This document shows, one piece after another, positions 27,043 to 34,873 of a DNA stretch of 64,000 nt. The stretch is from contig JAAHGL010000005.1 in NCBI GenBank assembly GCA_010692635.1, positions 1-64,000 on the forward strand, given 5' to 3'. This stretch comes from Symploca sp. SIO2C1. GTDB lineage: Bacteria; Cyanobacteriota; Cyanobacteriia; Cyanobacteriales; Coleofasciculaceae. The first letter of the stretch is position 1. Each line of letters begins with the position of its first letter. The position numbers were made by a program, and so were the translations under genes. The notes beneath the pieces are model-generated. The model saw nothing but the letters and a program-made list of their open reading frames with translations, did not search any database and was not told the DNA's origin.

Positions 27043-29660
27043 CTTCTGAGAAGGATATTCAATCCCTAATCTCTGATATTGACAGCCTCCTACCTAAGGC
27101 TGACTCTTCTTTCCTCTCGTCTGAGCCTAGGGATATTGACAATTTATACCAAGTACTGATAAGGTATCGCAGTTTTTTAGTTTATCTAGTATCACATAAT
27201 TCGGTTGCAACCCTTGAAAACCCCCCTACACCGGTTCAGCAACAACACCAAGAAACAGGAGAGCAGGTGTTGCAAGTGGTTACCCAACAAATGAATTGTT
27301 TGCGAGCTGATTTGCTCACTCACTTACAAACAGACTTAGAAGCTTTGCGTCAACAGCGGGAGTCTCTGGTTAGGGAAATTCAGCAACTAGAAGAAACTCA
27401 GAGGCAGCTGAATCTTCTCGATGAGCAAAAAACCCTACAACAGCAGCAACTTATTTCAGAGTTTTCCCAAAAATTAATCAATCGCTGTAGTGTAAATTTG
27501 AGCCAAAAACTAGCTCAAATTTTAGGTAATTGGGAGGATCGCTTACTCAGTGATGCCTCAATAACTCAAATAAGCATCCCAACTTCTACTAACAAATCTG
27601 GGGTGGAGGGGCTGAGTTTATCTCGAGAAACTAGCAACCAACTAGGGCAGATACAAAAAAATTCTGACCAAATGTTGAGTAATCTAGATGTTAACCAACG
27701 GTCAGTCTTTGAAGCACTACAGAGTAATCTTGAGAGTTATCAGCAATCTTTGTCTCAGAGTATGGCAAAGATGCATAATTTAGGTTCTCAAGTGGAAGTA
27801 TTGTTTACAGAATTTTTTGAGCGTCTGATAAAGCAATTGTTGCCATCTGATGTTCTGCTTCCTACCAATCAGATGGCTACAAGTCAACCAGACTACAAAA
27901 CGCTGTTGCCCAACAATGACTTGAGCATGAGGGAGCAACAAAGAGCAGATTTGACTCTTGGTTTTATCCTAGAGCCGAATCCCTTGCTGGGATCACAGAT
28001 AAGCCTGCAACTCCCCTCACCAGAGAGTGAAATTCATCCCGTTGCTAGAAACCAGGTTACTGGCGAGGATGACAATGAAATATCAGCATTGCCCCCAAAC
28101 CAACCAGGTTTCTTGACTGATTCTCTAGATTCAGGAACCTTGAACTCCCAAGAGTTGGATATTGAAGAACTATATTGGGAAAATTTGGGCATTGAGCTGG
28201 ATAATAACGATGAGATCAATACTCTCATCCAGCTGGATATCGATGAGCAAGAGGAAGTATTGAGTGGATACTCTCTATTATCCTTACCGGAAGAGAGACA
28301 TATACCAAATTCCTTGGAAAGCCAGGCTCCAGATGCTTCCAGCCATCACCAGGAAATCGATGATTTGTATGCAACTTTGTTCGGTACAGATGCTTTAAGT
28401 ACAACAGTCGGGTTAGATGAATCAGACTCACCTCCTCCATCGTCTGATAGTAGCTTAGATGAGACTACACTAGGGGAAAGCGAAGGAGCTCCTGATGGAG
28501 TTAGTGGAGCAACCTCAGAAGTATCGAAGTTAGGGGTAGTGAACTTAGCTTTGCTAGAAAAATTTGTCGCAGATACTTCGACAGAAGATGTTTTATTTGA
28601 AGGATTTGGAGATCCTGCTGCTGAGGTTAGCCAACCACCAACCCAAGAATTATCCTTGGAGCACCCAGAAGAATCCTGGGAGGTTTTATTTTTTGAAGAT
28701 TCAGCTACGGAGTTACCTAGGGAAGATAATTTAGCTCAACCCCCTCAGACTTTCTCCTCAACAACCAACTCAGTAATTATTCAGGAGTCAGCAGGAGTTG
28801 AATCTATTACCAAGCTAACGGATTTGCTCGAGCAGATGGGCTTGAATTACGCTCCTTTGCAAGGAATTACCGATGAAGCATTAGCAGAAGAGCTATCTAA
28901 TACTGATTTGCCAGCATCTTTACTGTCTCTCAATACCCAATCAAAGTCCCAATACCCAACAGCTGAAGCTGAACCCCAAAGTAGTTTAGCTGAAGAACCC
29001 TATATTCCCGCCTCCAAAGATGAGATTTTGCTAGCAGAGGATGAGGATAGCACTCCAGACAGGGAAATTGTACTTGATCCCAATACAATGCAGCAGTTGA
29101 GTGAAGATCTTGATCATTTTGAAGAGGATGAGACTCAGGCTCTTGAAACTCAGGAGGAAGAATCTTCTACAGATAACCAGGAAGAATCTCCAACTACTGC
29201 TACAACTGAGAATTTAGCCAATCAGCAGCAACCTAGGTTCAGCCGCTCGGAGGAGTTATTAGCGGAAGATTGGGAAGAGTTATCCCTCCATGATGAAGGG
29301 GAAGGGATTAAAGTAATTAGGGATGAAACTAGTTTTAACCTTTCCACTTCAGAAGCATCCGAATTAATTGAGTCCAATTTTGACTCAGATTTATTTCCCC
29401 CAGAAATACCGGATCTAGACCAGCTAAACTTGGTAAACAATGTTGGTATTGATGCCACTGTTAGTGAAACAGAAGGAAGTGATGGCAGCAACACTTACTC
29501 CACTAACGAACTAGTAGAAAGCAGTTTAGTCGAGGATGACAGTACAAATATACCAGCAGATCTACTCCCGATTGATGATGAAACTTTTACTGAGATTTTT
29601 ATTGAGATGTTACAAGAGAAGCCACAGCCCGATTCAGATGCCTCCCCTGAGGAGAGTTGA
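27039..29660 (+). CDS. Large acidic coiled-coil protein, unknown function
   Basis: 873 residues, no recognised enzyme domain. An N-terminal region (1-60) precedes a Gln/Glu-rich coiled coil (about 85-165, LQTDLEALRQQRESLVREI, RQLNLLDEQKTLQQQQLISE) and a further helical part to ~290. From ~300 the protein is strongly acidic and Ser/Asp/Glu-rich, probably disordered, with repeated short blocks such as LEKFVADTSTEDVLFEGFG and ESWEVLFFEDSATEL. A palindromic repeat is inserted at residues ~337-360 (RNQVTGEDDNEIS...PGFLTD). The GTG start overlaps a leader-peptide stop. The next gene, 134 bp away, is an actin/Hsp70-like ATPase, so the pair probably works together. Confidence 0.75.
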   Translation: MTSEKDIQSLISDIDSLLPKADSSFLSSEPRDIDNLYQVLIRYRSFLVYLVSHNSVATLENPPTPVQQQHQETGEQVLQVVTQQMNCLRADLLTHLQTDLEALRQQRESLVREIQQLEETQRQLNLLDEQKTLQQQQLISEFSQKLINRCSVNLSQKLAQILGNWEDRLLSDASITQISIPTSTNKSGVEGLSLSRETSNQLGQIQKNSDQMLSNLDVNQRSVFEALQSNLESYQQSLSQSMAKMHNLGSQVEVLFTEFFERLIKQLLPSDVLLPTNQMATSQPDYKTLLPNNDLSMREQQRADLTLGFILEPNPLLGSQISLQLPSPESEIHPVARNQVTGEDDNEISALPPNQPGFLTDSLDSGTLNSQELDIEELYWENLGIELDNNDEINTLIQLDIDEQEEVLSGYSLLSLPEERHIPNSLESQAPDASSHHQEIDDLYATLFGTDALSTTVGLDESDSPPPSSDSSLDETTLGESEGAPDGVSGATSEVSKLGVVNLALLEKFVADTSTEDVLFEGFGDPAAEVSQPPTQELSLEHPEESWEVLFFEDSATELPREDNLAQPPQTFSSTTNSVIIQESAGVESITKLTDLLEQMGLNYAPLQGITDEALAEELSNTDLPASLLSLNTQSKSQYPTAEAEPQSSLAEEPYIPASKDEILLAEDEDSTPDREIVLDPNTMQQLSEDLDHFEEDETQALETQEEESSTDNQEESPTTATTENLANQQQPRFSRSEELLAEDWEELSLHDEGEGIKVIRDETSFNLSTSEASELIESNFDSDLFPPEIPDLDQLNLVNNVGIDATVSETEGSDGSNTYSTNELVESSLVEDDSTNIPADLLPIDDETFTEIFIEMLQEKPQPDSDASPEES
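28047..28113. repeat. Palindromic repeat PR, intragenic copy B
   Basis: A copy of the 66-bp repeat at 22452, sharing AGAAACCAGGTT, GAGGATGACAATGAAATATC and CCAGGTTTCTT. It is read in frame as RNQVTGEDDNEIS...NQPGFLTD. The peptide frame is the same as in copy C. Confidence 0.8.
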
Positions 29661-29788
29661 GGGAGATGGGGAGATGGGGAGCTGAGGGAGATGGGGAGCT
29701 GGGGAAGCTGGGGGAGATGGGGGAGACAAAGAAGAAATTCCCAATTAGCAATTAGCAATTAGCAATTAGCAATTAGCAATTAGCAATT
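29661..29788. repeat. G-rich minisatellite plus AATTAGC heptamers
   Basis: The gap between the coiled-coil gene and the ATPase gene is almost entirely repeats: GGGAGATGGGGAGCTG-type units (29661-29725) then (AATTAGC)n (29741-29786). The ATPase start follows directly and has no Shine-Dalgarno. Confidence 0.85.
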
Positions 29789-29793
29789 TTCAA

Positions 29794-31713
29794 ATGACTA
29801 ACAACGCCGTCTGGTACTTAGGGATTGATTTTGGTACTACTGGTGTTTCCGCTGTCTTATTGAACTACTCCAGTGGTCAGCGCTACCCTATATATTGGTT
29901 GAGGGAATTACCGACTAGGAGTTCACAAGGATCAACTTCCAGTTCTGATAAAGCTATCTTTCGCTTACCAGCAGTAACTTACTCAGGTTTGGGAGCCAGG
30001 GAGTTATTTGTTCAGCTACCAGGGAAATCAGGGGTTGCAAGTTCCTTAACATCTAAAATAACTAGTAACCAGCCAGGAATTTTCCTGCAACATTTTAAAC
30101 CCTATTTAAATATCACCATTCCCTACTACTCTCCTCAGACTCGTGAGTGGGAACCAAAATTACAACTGCATTCTCAACAGCAAGTTACCCTCTATGGAGT
30201 AAGGCGAGCTTTTCAAGCTTTATTAACAAAGTTGACACCAAAGGCAGCACAACCGGAGTCAGATATCACAGTGGGAGCCGTTGGTTTAAAGCCAGAACTC
30301 CTGAAGAATGCCTTAGGAAAACTAGAGGGTGTGATTATTGGCTCTCCAGCAGCTTGGGGAGATACTTACCGCTTAAATTTGCGGGAAGCCTTACTCTCAG
30401 CCAAGCTAGTGAAACAGCCAGAGCAAATTTTTTTCCTGGAAGATGCGATCGCACCAATACTGGCTGGTATAACTAGTTTTAATGCGGATCCTCAGAACCA
30501 AGGGACAACAGACAAGAATCCTCCTACTACCTGGCAAGATGGAACCTTGGTACTCAATGCTGGTGCAACGACAACGGAACTAGCTTTAGTTAATTTACCT
30601 GAAGATTTAGAAAATTTAACCTACAACGATTTTGGCGTTCTCAGTTGGCATTATGCTGGTAGTGCCATTGAACAAGATATTTTTTGCCAGTTGCTGTATC
30701 CTCAACTTTCCCAAGAGCAGAAACAGCAGCTGGCGTTACCGGATGATTTAGAATTACCCCTACCAGCTCAACCTGAGCAATTAAAACGCGATCGCTTAAC
30801 CTTAGTTTTACATAGTTCTCCTTTAGGTCAAGCACTCCTGAAAGCTTCTGGTTACCTCAAGCTAATTTTGCAACAAAAAGCAGAATTTACTTTAAACTTA
30901 AGCAGTCATGAGTGGCTAGTCAAGCGTCAAGATTTAGAAACCAAGGTACTCAAACCATTCCTCAAAGAGCTCAATCGACAGCTCAATACCCTGTTGGTTA
31001 AAACAGGTATCTCAGAACAAGGGATTTATCAAGTCTTCTGTATCGGTGGTACTGCTGGTTTTAAATTGCTCTCAAAGTGGTTACAAGCAAAATTCCCTAA
31101 TGCTAGCCTAATTCAGGATTCTGATTCCCCAACCGGCAGCTGGGTTGCTACTGGATTGGCAACCTTACCTCTTTATCCCCAAGTGTTAAATCGTAACCAG
31201 CACCAGTACAATGATTACTTTCTGCTGTTAGAACTACTGCGTGCTTTCCCTCAAACTAAAAGTGACGACTCCCGTAGGCTCAGAAACCAGGTTGCTCGTC
31301 AAGGAGGCAACAAAATATTAACATTTTCCCAGAAACCAGGTTTCTTAACTGACAAAGATTCGACTTCATCATTGGTAGATCGTCCCTACAGTATTCAGGA
31401 AATTATGCAGCGATTAGAGCGTCGCGGTTTGAATACTAGAGTTTGTTACGAGCGTCTTGTTCGTTTGCTTGAAGGTGAGTTACCAGATGGTTTAGTACCT
31501 TCAACCGACCATACTAACTTACTTGCGATCGCTTCCCAGCAAAATCCCCACTACCTGCAAGTTGCTGCTACTGGACTATTTTCTGAAGAAGAGAATCAGC
31601 TTTATCACCTCAATCTCCAACAACAAAAGCGTTTGTGGGAATATTTGGATTTGATTCTATCTGGAACTTATCAACAATTTGAAGAACCGACGATTGTTAA
31701 ATTTAGAATTTAG
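29794..31713 (+). CDS. Actin/Hsp70-fold ATPase-like protein
   Basis: 639 residues. The N-terminus [17 protein letters not shown] is the phosphate-1 loop of the actin/Hsp70/sugar-kinase fold. [17 protein letters not shown] (about 250) resembles phosphate-2, and [17 protein letters not shown] (about 415) the adenosine motif. Unlike DnaK there is no recognisable substrate-binding domain; the C-terminal part (about 480-639) is unique and includes the palindromic-repeat peptide [13 protein letters not shown]...PGFLTD at ~497-520. It may act as an ATP-switched scaffold or chaperone for the coiled-coil protein encoded just upstream; this is inference from adjacency. ATG 29794 follows a repeat tract without a clear ribosome site. 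Confidence 0.75.
   Translation: MTNNAVWYLGIDFGTTGVSAVLLNYSSGQRYPIYWLRELPTRSSQGSTSSSDKAIFRLPAVTYSGLGARELFVQLPGKSGVASSLTSKITSNQPGIFLQHFKPYLNITIPYYSPQTREWEPKLQLHSQQQVTLYGVRRAFQALLTKLTPKAAQPESDITVGAVGLKPELLKNALGKLEGVIIGSPAAWGDTYRLNLREALLSAKLVKQPEQIFFLEDAIAPILAGITSFNADPQNQGTTDKNPPTTWQDGTLVLNAGATTTELALVNLPEDLENLTYNDFGVLSWHYAGSAIEQDIFCQLLYPQLSQEQKQQLALPDDLELPLPAQPEQLKRDRLTLVLHSSPLGQALLKASGYLKLILQQKAEFTLNLSSHEWLVKRQDLETKVLKPFLKELNRQLNTLLVKTGISEQGIYQVFCIGGTAGFKLLSKWLQAKFPNASLIQDSDSPTGSWVATGLATLPLYPQVLNRNQHQYNDYFLLLELLRAFPQTKSDDSRRLRNQVARQGGNKILTFSQKPGFLTDKDSTSSLVDRPYSIQEIMQRLERRGLNTRVCYERLVRLLEGELPDGLVPSTDHTNLLAIASQQNPHYLQVAATGLFSEEENQLYHLNLQQQKRLWEYLDLILSGTYQQFEEPTIVKFRI
31282..31347. repeat. Palindromic repeat PR, intragenic copy C
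   Basis: Third copy of the palindromic repeat: AGAAACCAGGTTGCTCGTCA at the start, CAACAAAATATTAACATTTT in the middle, AGAAACCAGGTTTCTT at the end. In frame it gives [13 protein letters not shown]...QKPGFLTD, matching the peptide from copy B. Confidence 0.8.
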
Positions 31714-31770
31714 AATTGGGAATTGGGAATTGGGAATTGGGAATTGGGAATTGGGAATTGGGAATTGGGA
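31706..31770. repeat. GGGAATT heptamer tract
   Basis: About eight tandem GGGAATT units starting at the stop codon of the ATPase-like gene. A C-rich minisatellite (CAGCTTCCC/CATCTCCC) follows at 31788-31821. Confidence 0.9.
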
Positions 31771-31828
31771 ATATCTTTCCTATATCCCCAGCTTCCCCAG
31801 CTTCCCCATCTCCCCATCTCCCTAACAG

Positions 31829-31903
31829 TGAGGGGGTAAGGAAATCGCTGAAATACTGATTCTTTCCTAGACCCCCTCGCCTCGTTTCCTGGCAAGGGTT
31901 TCA
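31829..31903. repeat. GAGGGGGT palindromic repeat, copy 1
   Basis: A ~75-bp element: GAGGGGGTAAGGAAATCGCT, then AATACTGATTCTTT, then GACCCCCTCGC, then TTTCCTGG(C/T)AAGGGTTT. A near-identical copy is at 34317-34392 and its last arm recurs at 34438-34449. The GC-rich arms pair into a hairpin. Confidence 0.8.
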
Positions 31904-31922
31904 TACTAAATCCGGTCGAATA

Positions 31923-32465
31923 TTAGTTGAAATTAGGTATTTGCCAAAATTGTCCTGAATAATTACCACAGTCAGCCATAATCGGTTTATTGTCTTTAGA
32001 ATCATTAATGATATCTAAACATTTATCACTGCCCGTAAACATGGTTTTGAGGCGATAATATCCAGACCTGTTTGTTGCTTGTATTTGCCAAAATTGTCCT
32101 GAATAATTACCACAGTCAGCCATAATCGGTTTATTGTCTTTAGAATCATTAATGATATCTAAACATTTATCACTGCCCGTAAATAGGGTTTTGAGGCGAT
32201 AATATCCAGACTTATTTGTTCGTTGTATTTGCCAATATTGTCCTGAATAATTGCCACAGTTAGCCATAATCGGTTTATTGTCTTTAGAATCATTAATGAT
32301 ATCTAAACATTTATCACTGCCCGTAAACATGGTTTTGAGGCGATAATTTGTTTGTCCTTGGGCAACGTTAGTAGTACTGGCAAAAGCAAGCACAGAAGAC
32401 GCAACAGCTATACCAAAAGTGAAAATTCTCTTTATATTTTTGTTAGACATGGTGGTATGATACAT
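31923..32465 (-). CDS. Secreted ricin-type (QxW) triple-repeat protein
   Basis: About 180 residues. ATG 32465 is chosen because GGAAG lies ~11 nt upstream; ATG 32450 is possible. A signal peptide (KRIFTFGIAVASSVLAFAST, cleavage near AQG) precedes three almost identical 48-residue units (YYRLKTMFTGSDKCLDI, NKPIMADCGNYSGQFWQI), each with the Q-x-W motif (QYWQI/QFWQI) and two Cys of a ricin-B beta-trefoil. Three units could form one trefoil lectin that binds surface polysaccharide. The repeats are near-identical at DNA level, pointing to recent duplication or gene conversion. It stands alone. Confidence 0.75.
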   Translation of the reverse strand: MYHTTMSNKNIKRIFTFGIAVASSVLAFASTTNVAQGQTNYRLKTMFTGSDKCLDIINDSKDNKPIMANCGNYSGQYWQIQRTNKSGYYRLKTLFTGSDKCLDIINDSKDNKPIMADCGNYSGQFWQIQATNRSGYYRLKTMFTGSDKCLDIINDSKDNKPIMADCGNYSGQFWQIPNFN

Positions 32466-32721
32466 TGTTTTAGTTTCTTCCGATGAGTTTATCAAAAGTC
32501 GAATGTGACGGCTTGAGTCGAGTTATGTTGACCACAATAATCAAGTTTCATTGCTTGTTACCTCCGGCGCGTTGCTCATATATCTATAGTCCCAAAAAGC
32601 CAGAGGTATTGAATTGATTTAGAGCCTTTATTCACGGTGATATATTGTTTTTAATTGTGTGATGAAAACCTTACTTAGTGGGTGATTAAAGTCACCCTGT
32701 GGATACCAGCACTCATCCAGT

Positions 32722-32828
32722 GGGTGAGCGAAAAAAAGGGTGGGGAGCTGGGGGAGCTGAGGGAGAAGAGAGAACTTATAATTTTTGGATACTTAGCTAG
32801 GAAATCCCACCCAAAATTTCGTTCACCC
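32722..32828 (+). mobile_element. MITE family 1, copy 2 (9-bp TSD)
   Basis: A 107-bp element with ends GGGTGAGCGAAA and TTTCGTTCACCC, flanked by the perfect 9-bp direct repeat TCATCCAGT (32713-32721, 32829-32837). The interior has GCTGGGGGAGCTGAGGG minisatellite sequence and the conserved TTTTTGGATACTTAGCTAGG block. Confidence 0.9.
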
Positions 32829-33066
32829 TCATCCAGTGAACCGATACCAGACAGCAGCTCTTGTGAGGGACTCGCTAAGCTAATCAATTGCCACTGTCAA
32901 TCTCACTGCGGGTGCAGAGGTTATTCTTCCTGCTCGATTACTTTTTGAGAGTTGGTGACAGTTCAACTACCACTTTCGTCCCAATTTCTGGGGCAAACTC
33001 CCCAGAGGCTTTTTCTTCCCCCCTACACCTTCATTGATTTTAATTGCTAGATTAGAAGAGTAGAAA

Positions 33067-33175
33067 GTCCCCACTTGCTGGGGAAACTAATTGAATGGAA
33101 ACCTCTTATAGCCGTGATAGCGATTTTGATCGCCCCACTGTCCCCACTCGCTGAGGAAACTAATTGAGGTGACAC
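33067..33175 (+). CRISPR. Minimal CRISPR remnant 1 (two repeats, one spacer)
   Basis: A 36-bp repeat at 33067-33102 begins GTCCCCACTTGCTGGGGAAA and ends ATTGAATGGAAAC, a type common in cyanobacterial subtype I-D/III arrays. The spacer is 37 bp (33103-33139). The second repeat (33140-33175) keeps the first half but ends GAGGTGACAC, typical of a degenerate trailer-end repeat. No cas gene is in the window. Confidence 0.75.
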
Positions 33176-33302
33176 AAACTACGACATAAATAACCTTGTT
33201 ATGTCGAGATTGTAGAGACTTAGCCATGGCACGTCTCTACAGTTTTTTTGCAGCTGGAGTTTAGTCTGATAAATTAAGTGCTGTAGCAATATAGCGATCG
33301 CA
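33140..33302. repeat. CRISPR trailer duplication, left copy
   Basis: The terminal CRISPR repeat and ~125 bp of trailer (TACGACATAAATAAC..., TTGTAGAGACTT, GCAGCTGGAGTTTAG, ending at a GCGATCGC) are repeated almost identically at 34568-34729. The two copies flank the PIN toxin-antitoxin genes. Confidence 0.85.
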
Positions 33303-33328
33303 AATTTTGTAGCTCAACTTAGCTCAAT

Positions 33329-33406
33329 GTAGGTTGGGTGGAACGAAGTGAAACCCAACAGTTATCTAGGTTTTGTTGGATTCCGCGATCACAGCACCCA
33401 ACCTAC
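33329..33406. repeat. GTAGGTTGGGT palindromic repeat, copy 1
   Basis: Starts GTAGGTTGGGTGGAACGAAG and ends CACCCAACCTAC, an imperfect palindrome. Related copies lie at 50628-50816 (interrupted), 51832-51863 and 61043-61160. Confidence 0.8.
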
Positions 33407-33495
33407 ACTTATTAGCGTAATCGATTGGGCGGCTGTTAAAGCGATCGCTGGTGAAAAAAAAGGCTGTAAACAAGTAAGAGTTGATCCCTAGGCAT

Positions 33496-33954
33496 TCAAC
33501 CTTGATTCGGCTCCACTGTGACGGTGGTGGGGTGAACCGCCGTAATCTCAGAAAAACGTACAAAATCGCCACTATTGAAGGTCAAAATATGCGTTAAGCC
33601 ATGCACCAGCATGGTAGCAACTAGCCTTGTATCGTGAACTTTCACCCCGCTGACGGCATAAGCAATAACCAACCGTTCCCATTGTGGATAGATGGCAGTT
33701 GTATCTAAAAGAAGCGGAAAGAACGCTTTAAGCTGGCGAATTTCGGCTTCGGCTTCTTGTGGTGTACCTCCCAAGCCATTCCTTTCCATCGGGCGAGTAT
33801 AAACATTCCAGAATTCGATCAAATTTTGGGATGTGATATAAAGCTGTTCACCCTTCTTGCGTAACGTTGTGAGCGCTGTTACCGCAACTGCATTCATCGA
33901 ATGAGAGGAATCAATACTTCGCAACAGAACATTGGTATCAACTAAAAAGGACAT
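33496..33954 (-). CDS. PIN-domain toxin (VapC-like ribonuclease)
   Basis: 152 residues, PIN fold. The predicted metal-binding acids are in place: LVDTN (Asp6), QNLIEFW (Glu, about 46), KVHDTRLVA (Asp, about 106) and TFNSGDF (Asp, about 121). VapC-type PIN proteins cleave RNA, often tRNA or rRNA, and are neutralised by a co-encoded antitoxin. The ATG follows immediately after the stop of the upstream small gene (TGA then ATG), the usual antitoxin-toxin order. The locus sits between two CRISPR remnants and is bounded by a ~160-bp direct duplication. Confidence 0.88.
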   Translation of the reverse strand: MSFLVDTNVLLRSIDSSHSMNAVAVTALTTLRKKGEQLYITSQNLIEFWNVYTRPMERNGLGGTPQEAEAEIRQLKAFFPLLLDTTAIYPQWERLVIAYAVSGVKVHDTRLVATMLVHGLTHILTFNSGDFVRFSEITAVHPTTVTVEPNQG

Positions 33955-34242
33955 TCAACGTTCGTCTCCATAGATGCTGTCACGGCTTATCGCCTCATCT
34001 GATAGAGAAGGAAGGTTAAGACTACGATGACATTCTACCCACTCCGTAAAAGTCTTTGACCATTCTTCGGGTGTTGCCTGCGCGTAAAAAGGTTTTTCCT
34101 GCAACGCGACGAGATTTTCCATCAGGGTATGCAAGCAGGGGGTAATCTGTTGAGCAGGCAAGTTTGTGATTTTTTCTAGAATCTTCGTAATTGTTTCAAT
34201 GTCTTGCCTGTTCTCTTCCTCAAAAGAATGAGCCATTTTCAT
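33955..34242 (-). CDS. Putative antitoxin partner of the PIN toxin
   Basis: 95 residues, predicted largely helical and acidic (MKMAHSFEEENRQDIETITKILEKI...). No DNA-binding fold such as AbrB or ribbon-helix-helix is obvious. The call rests on position: same strand, directly abutting the PIN toxin start, with the smaller gene first. Similar small helical proteins precede PIN genes in cyanobacteria. ATG 34242 is the only start upstream of the conserved-looking part besides the ATG two codons later. Confidence 0.65.
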   Translation of the reverse strand: MKMAHSFEEENRQDIETITKILEKITNLPAQQITPCLHTLMENLVALQEKPFYAQATPEEWSKTFTEWVECHRSLNLPSLSDEAISRDSIYGDER

Positions 34243-34316
34243 AATACGCTACGGATACCCTTCAATAGTTTGATTTTCCATCATTGTTCTTCCATTAGTG
34301 TTACATTATCAAAATC

Positions 34317-34392
34317 GCGAGGGGGTCAAGAAATCGCTGAAATACTGATTCTTTTGTAGACCCCCTCGCCTCCTTTCCTGGTAAGGGTTTTA
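34317..34392. repeat. GAGGGGGT palindromic repeat, copy 2
   Basis: A perfect 11-bp inverted repeat, GCGAGGGGGTC (34317-34327) with GACCCCCTCGC (34359-34369), inside a ~75-bp sequence shared with 31829-31903. A third arm is at 34438-34449. Confidence 0.8.
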
Positions 34393-34494
34393 GCCATTTT
34401 TTCAGAGATACTTGAGTACTTTGTACTAAAAATTTTAGACCCCCTCGCAAATCGCTTGTAGAAGCTATACTGGGAGTGTGTTTCAAAACCCGCT

Positions 34495-34603
34495 GTCCCC
34501 ACTCGCTGGGGAAACTAATTGAATGGAAACATAAACGTGTGACACTGGACTTCAATGAATAATTGATGTCCCCACTCGCTGAGGAAACCAATTGAGGTGA
34601 TAC
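34495..34603 (+). CRISPR. Minimal CRISPR remnant 2 (two repeats, one spacer)
   Basis: A 36-bp repeat at 34495-34530 (GTCCCCACTCGCTGGGGAAA ... ATTGAATGGAAAC), a 37-bp spacer at 34531-34567, and a degenerate repeat at 34568-34603 ending GAGGTGATAC. Its spacer differs from remnant 1. The trailer is shared with remnant 1. Confidence 0.78.
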
Positions 34604-34729
34604 GAACTACGACATAAATAACTTGTTATGTCGAGATTGTAGAGACTTTGCATGCAACGTCTCTACAGGTTTTTTGCAGCTGGAGTTTAGGCTGATAAAT
34701 TAAGTGCTGTAGCAATATAGCGATCGCAT
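34568..34729. repeat. CRISPR trailer duplication, right copy
   Basis: A near-identical copy of 33140-33302, with a few substitutions and small indels. Similarity stops just after the GCGATCGC at the end. Confidence 0.85.
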
Positions 34730-34873
34730 TTTGGCATTAGCGCTCACACTTTCTTAAAGTGGGCGCTGATGAACTCAAAAGCACTCAATCGGTTACCTAG
34801 TAAAGAATACAACAATTTCACCGAAAGGGCTTGACAAATTGCTCTTTTGCTTAACTTGTCATAAATGCTAATA

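Noticed and set aside
32682-32948. An 88-codon open frame
   Set aside because: It spans MITE 1 copy 2 and its flanks; the peptide is read-through of repeat DNA.
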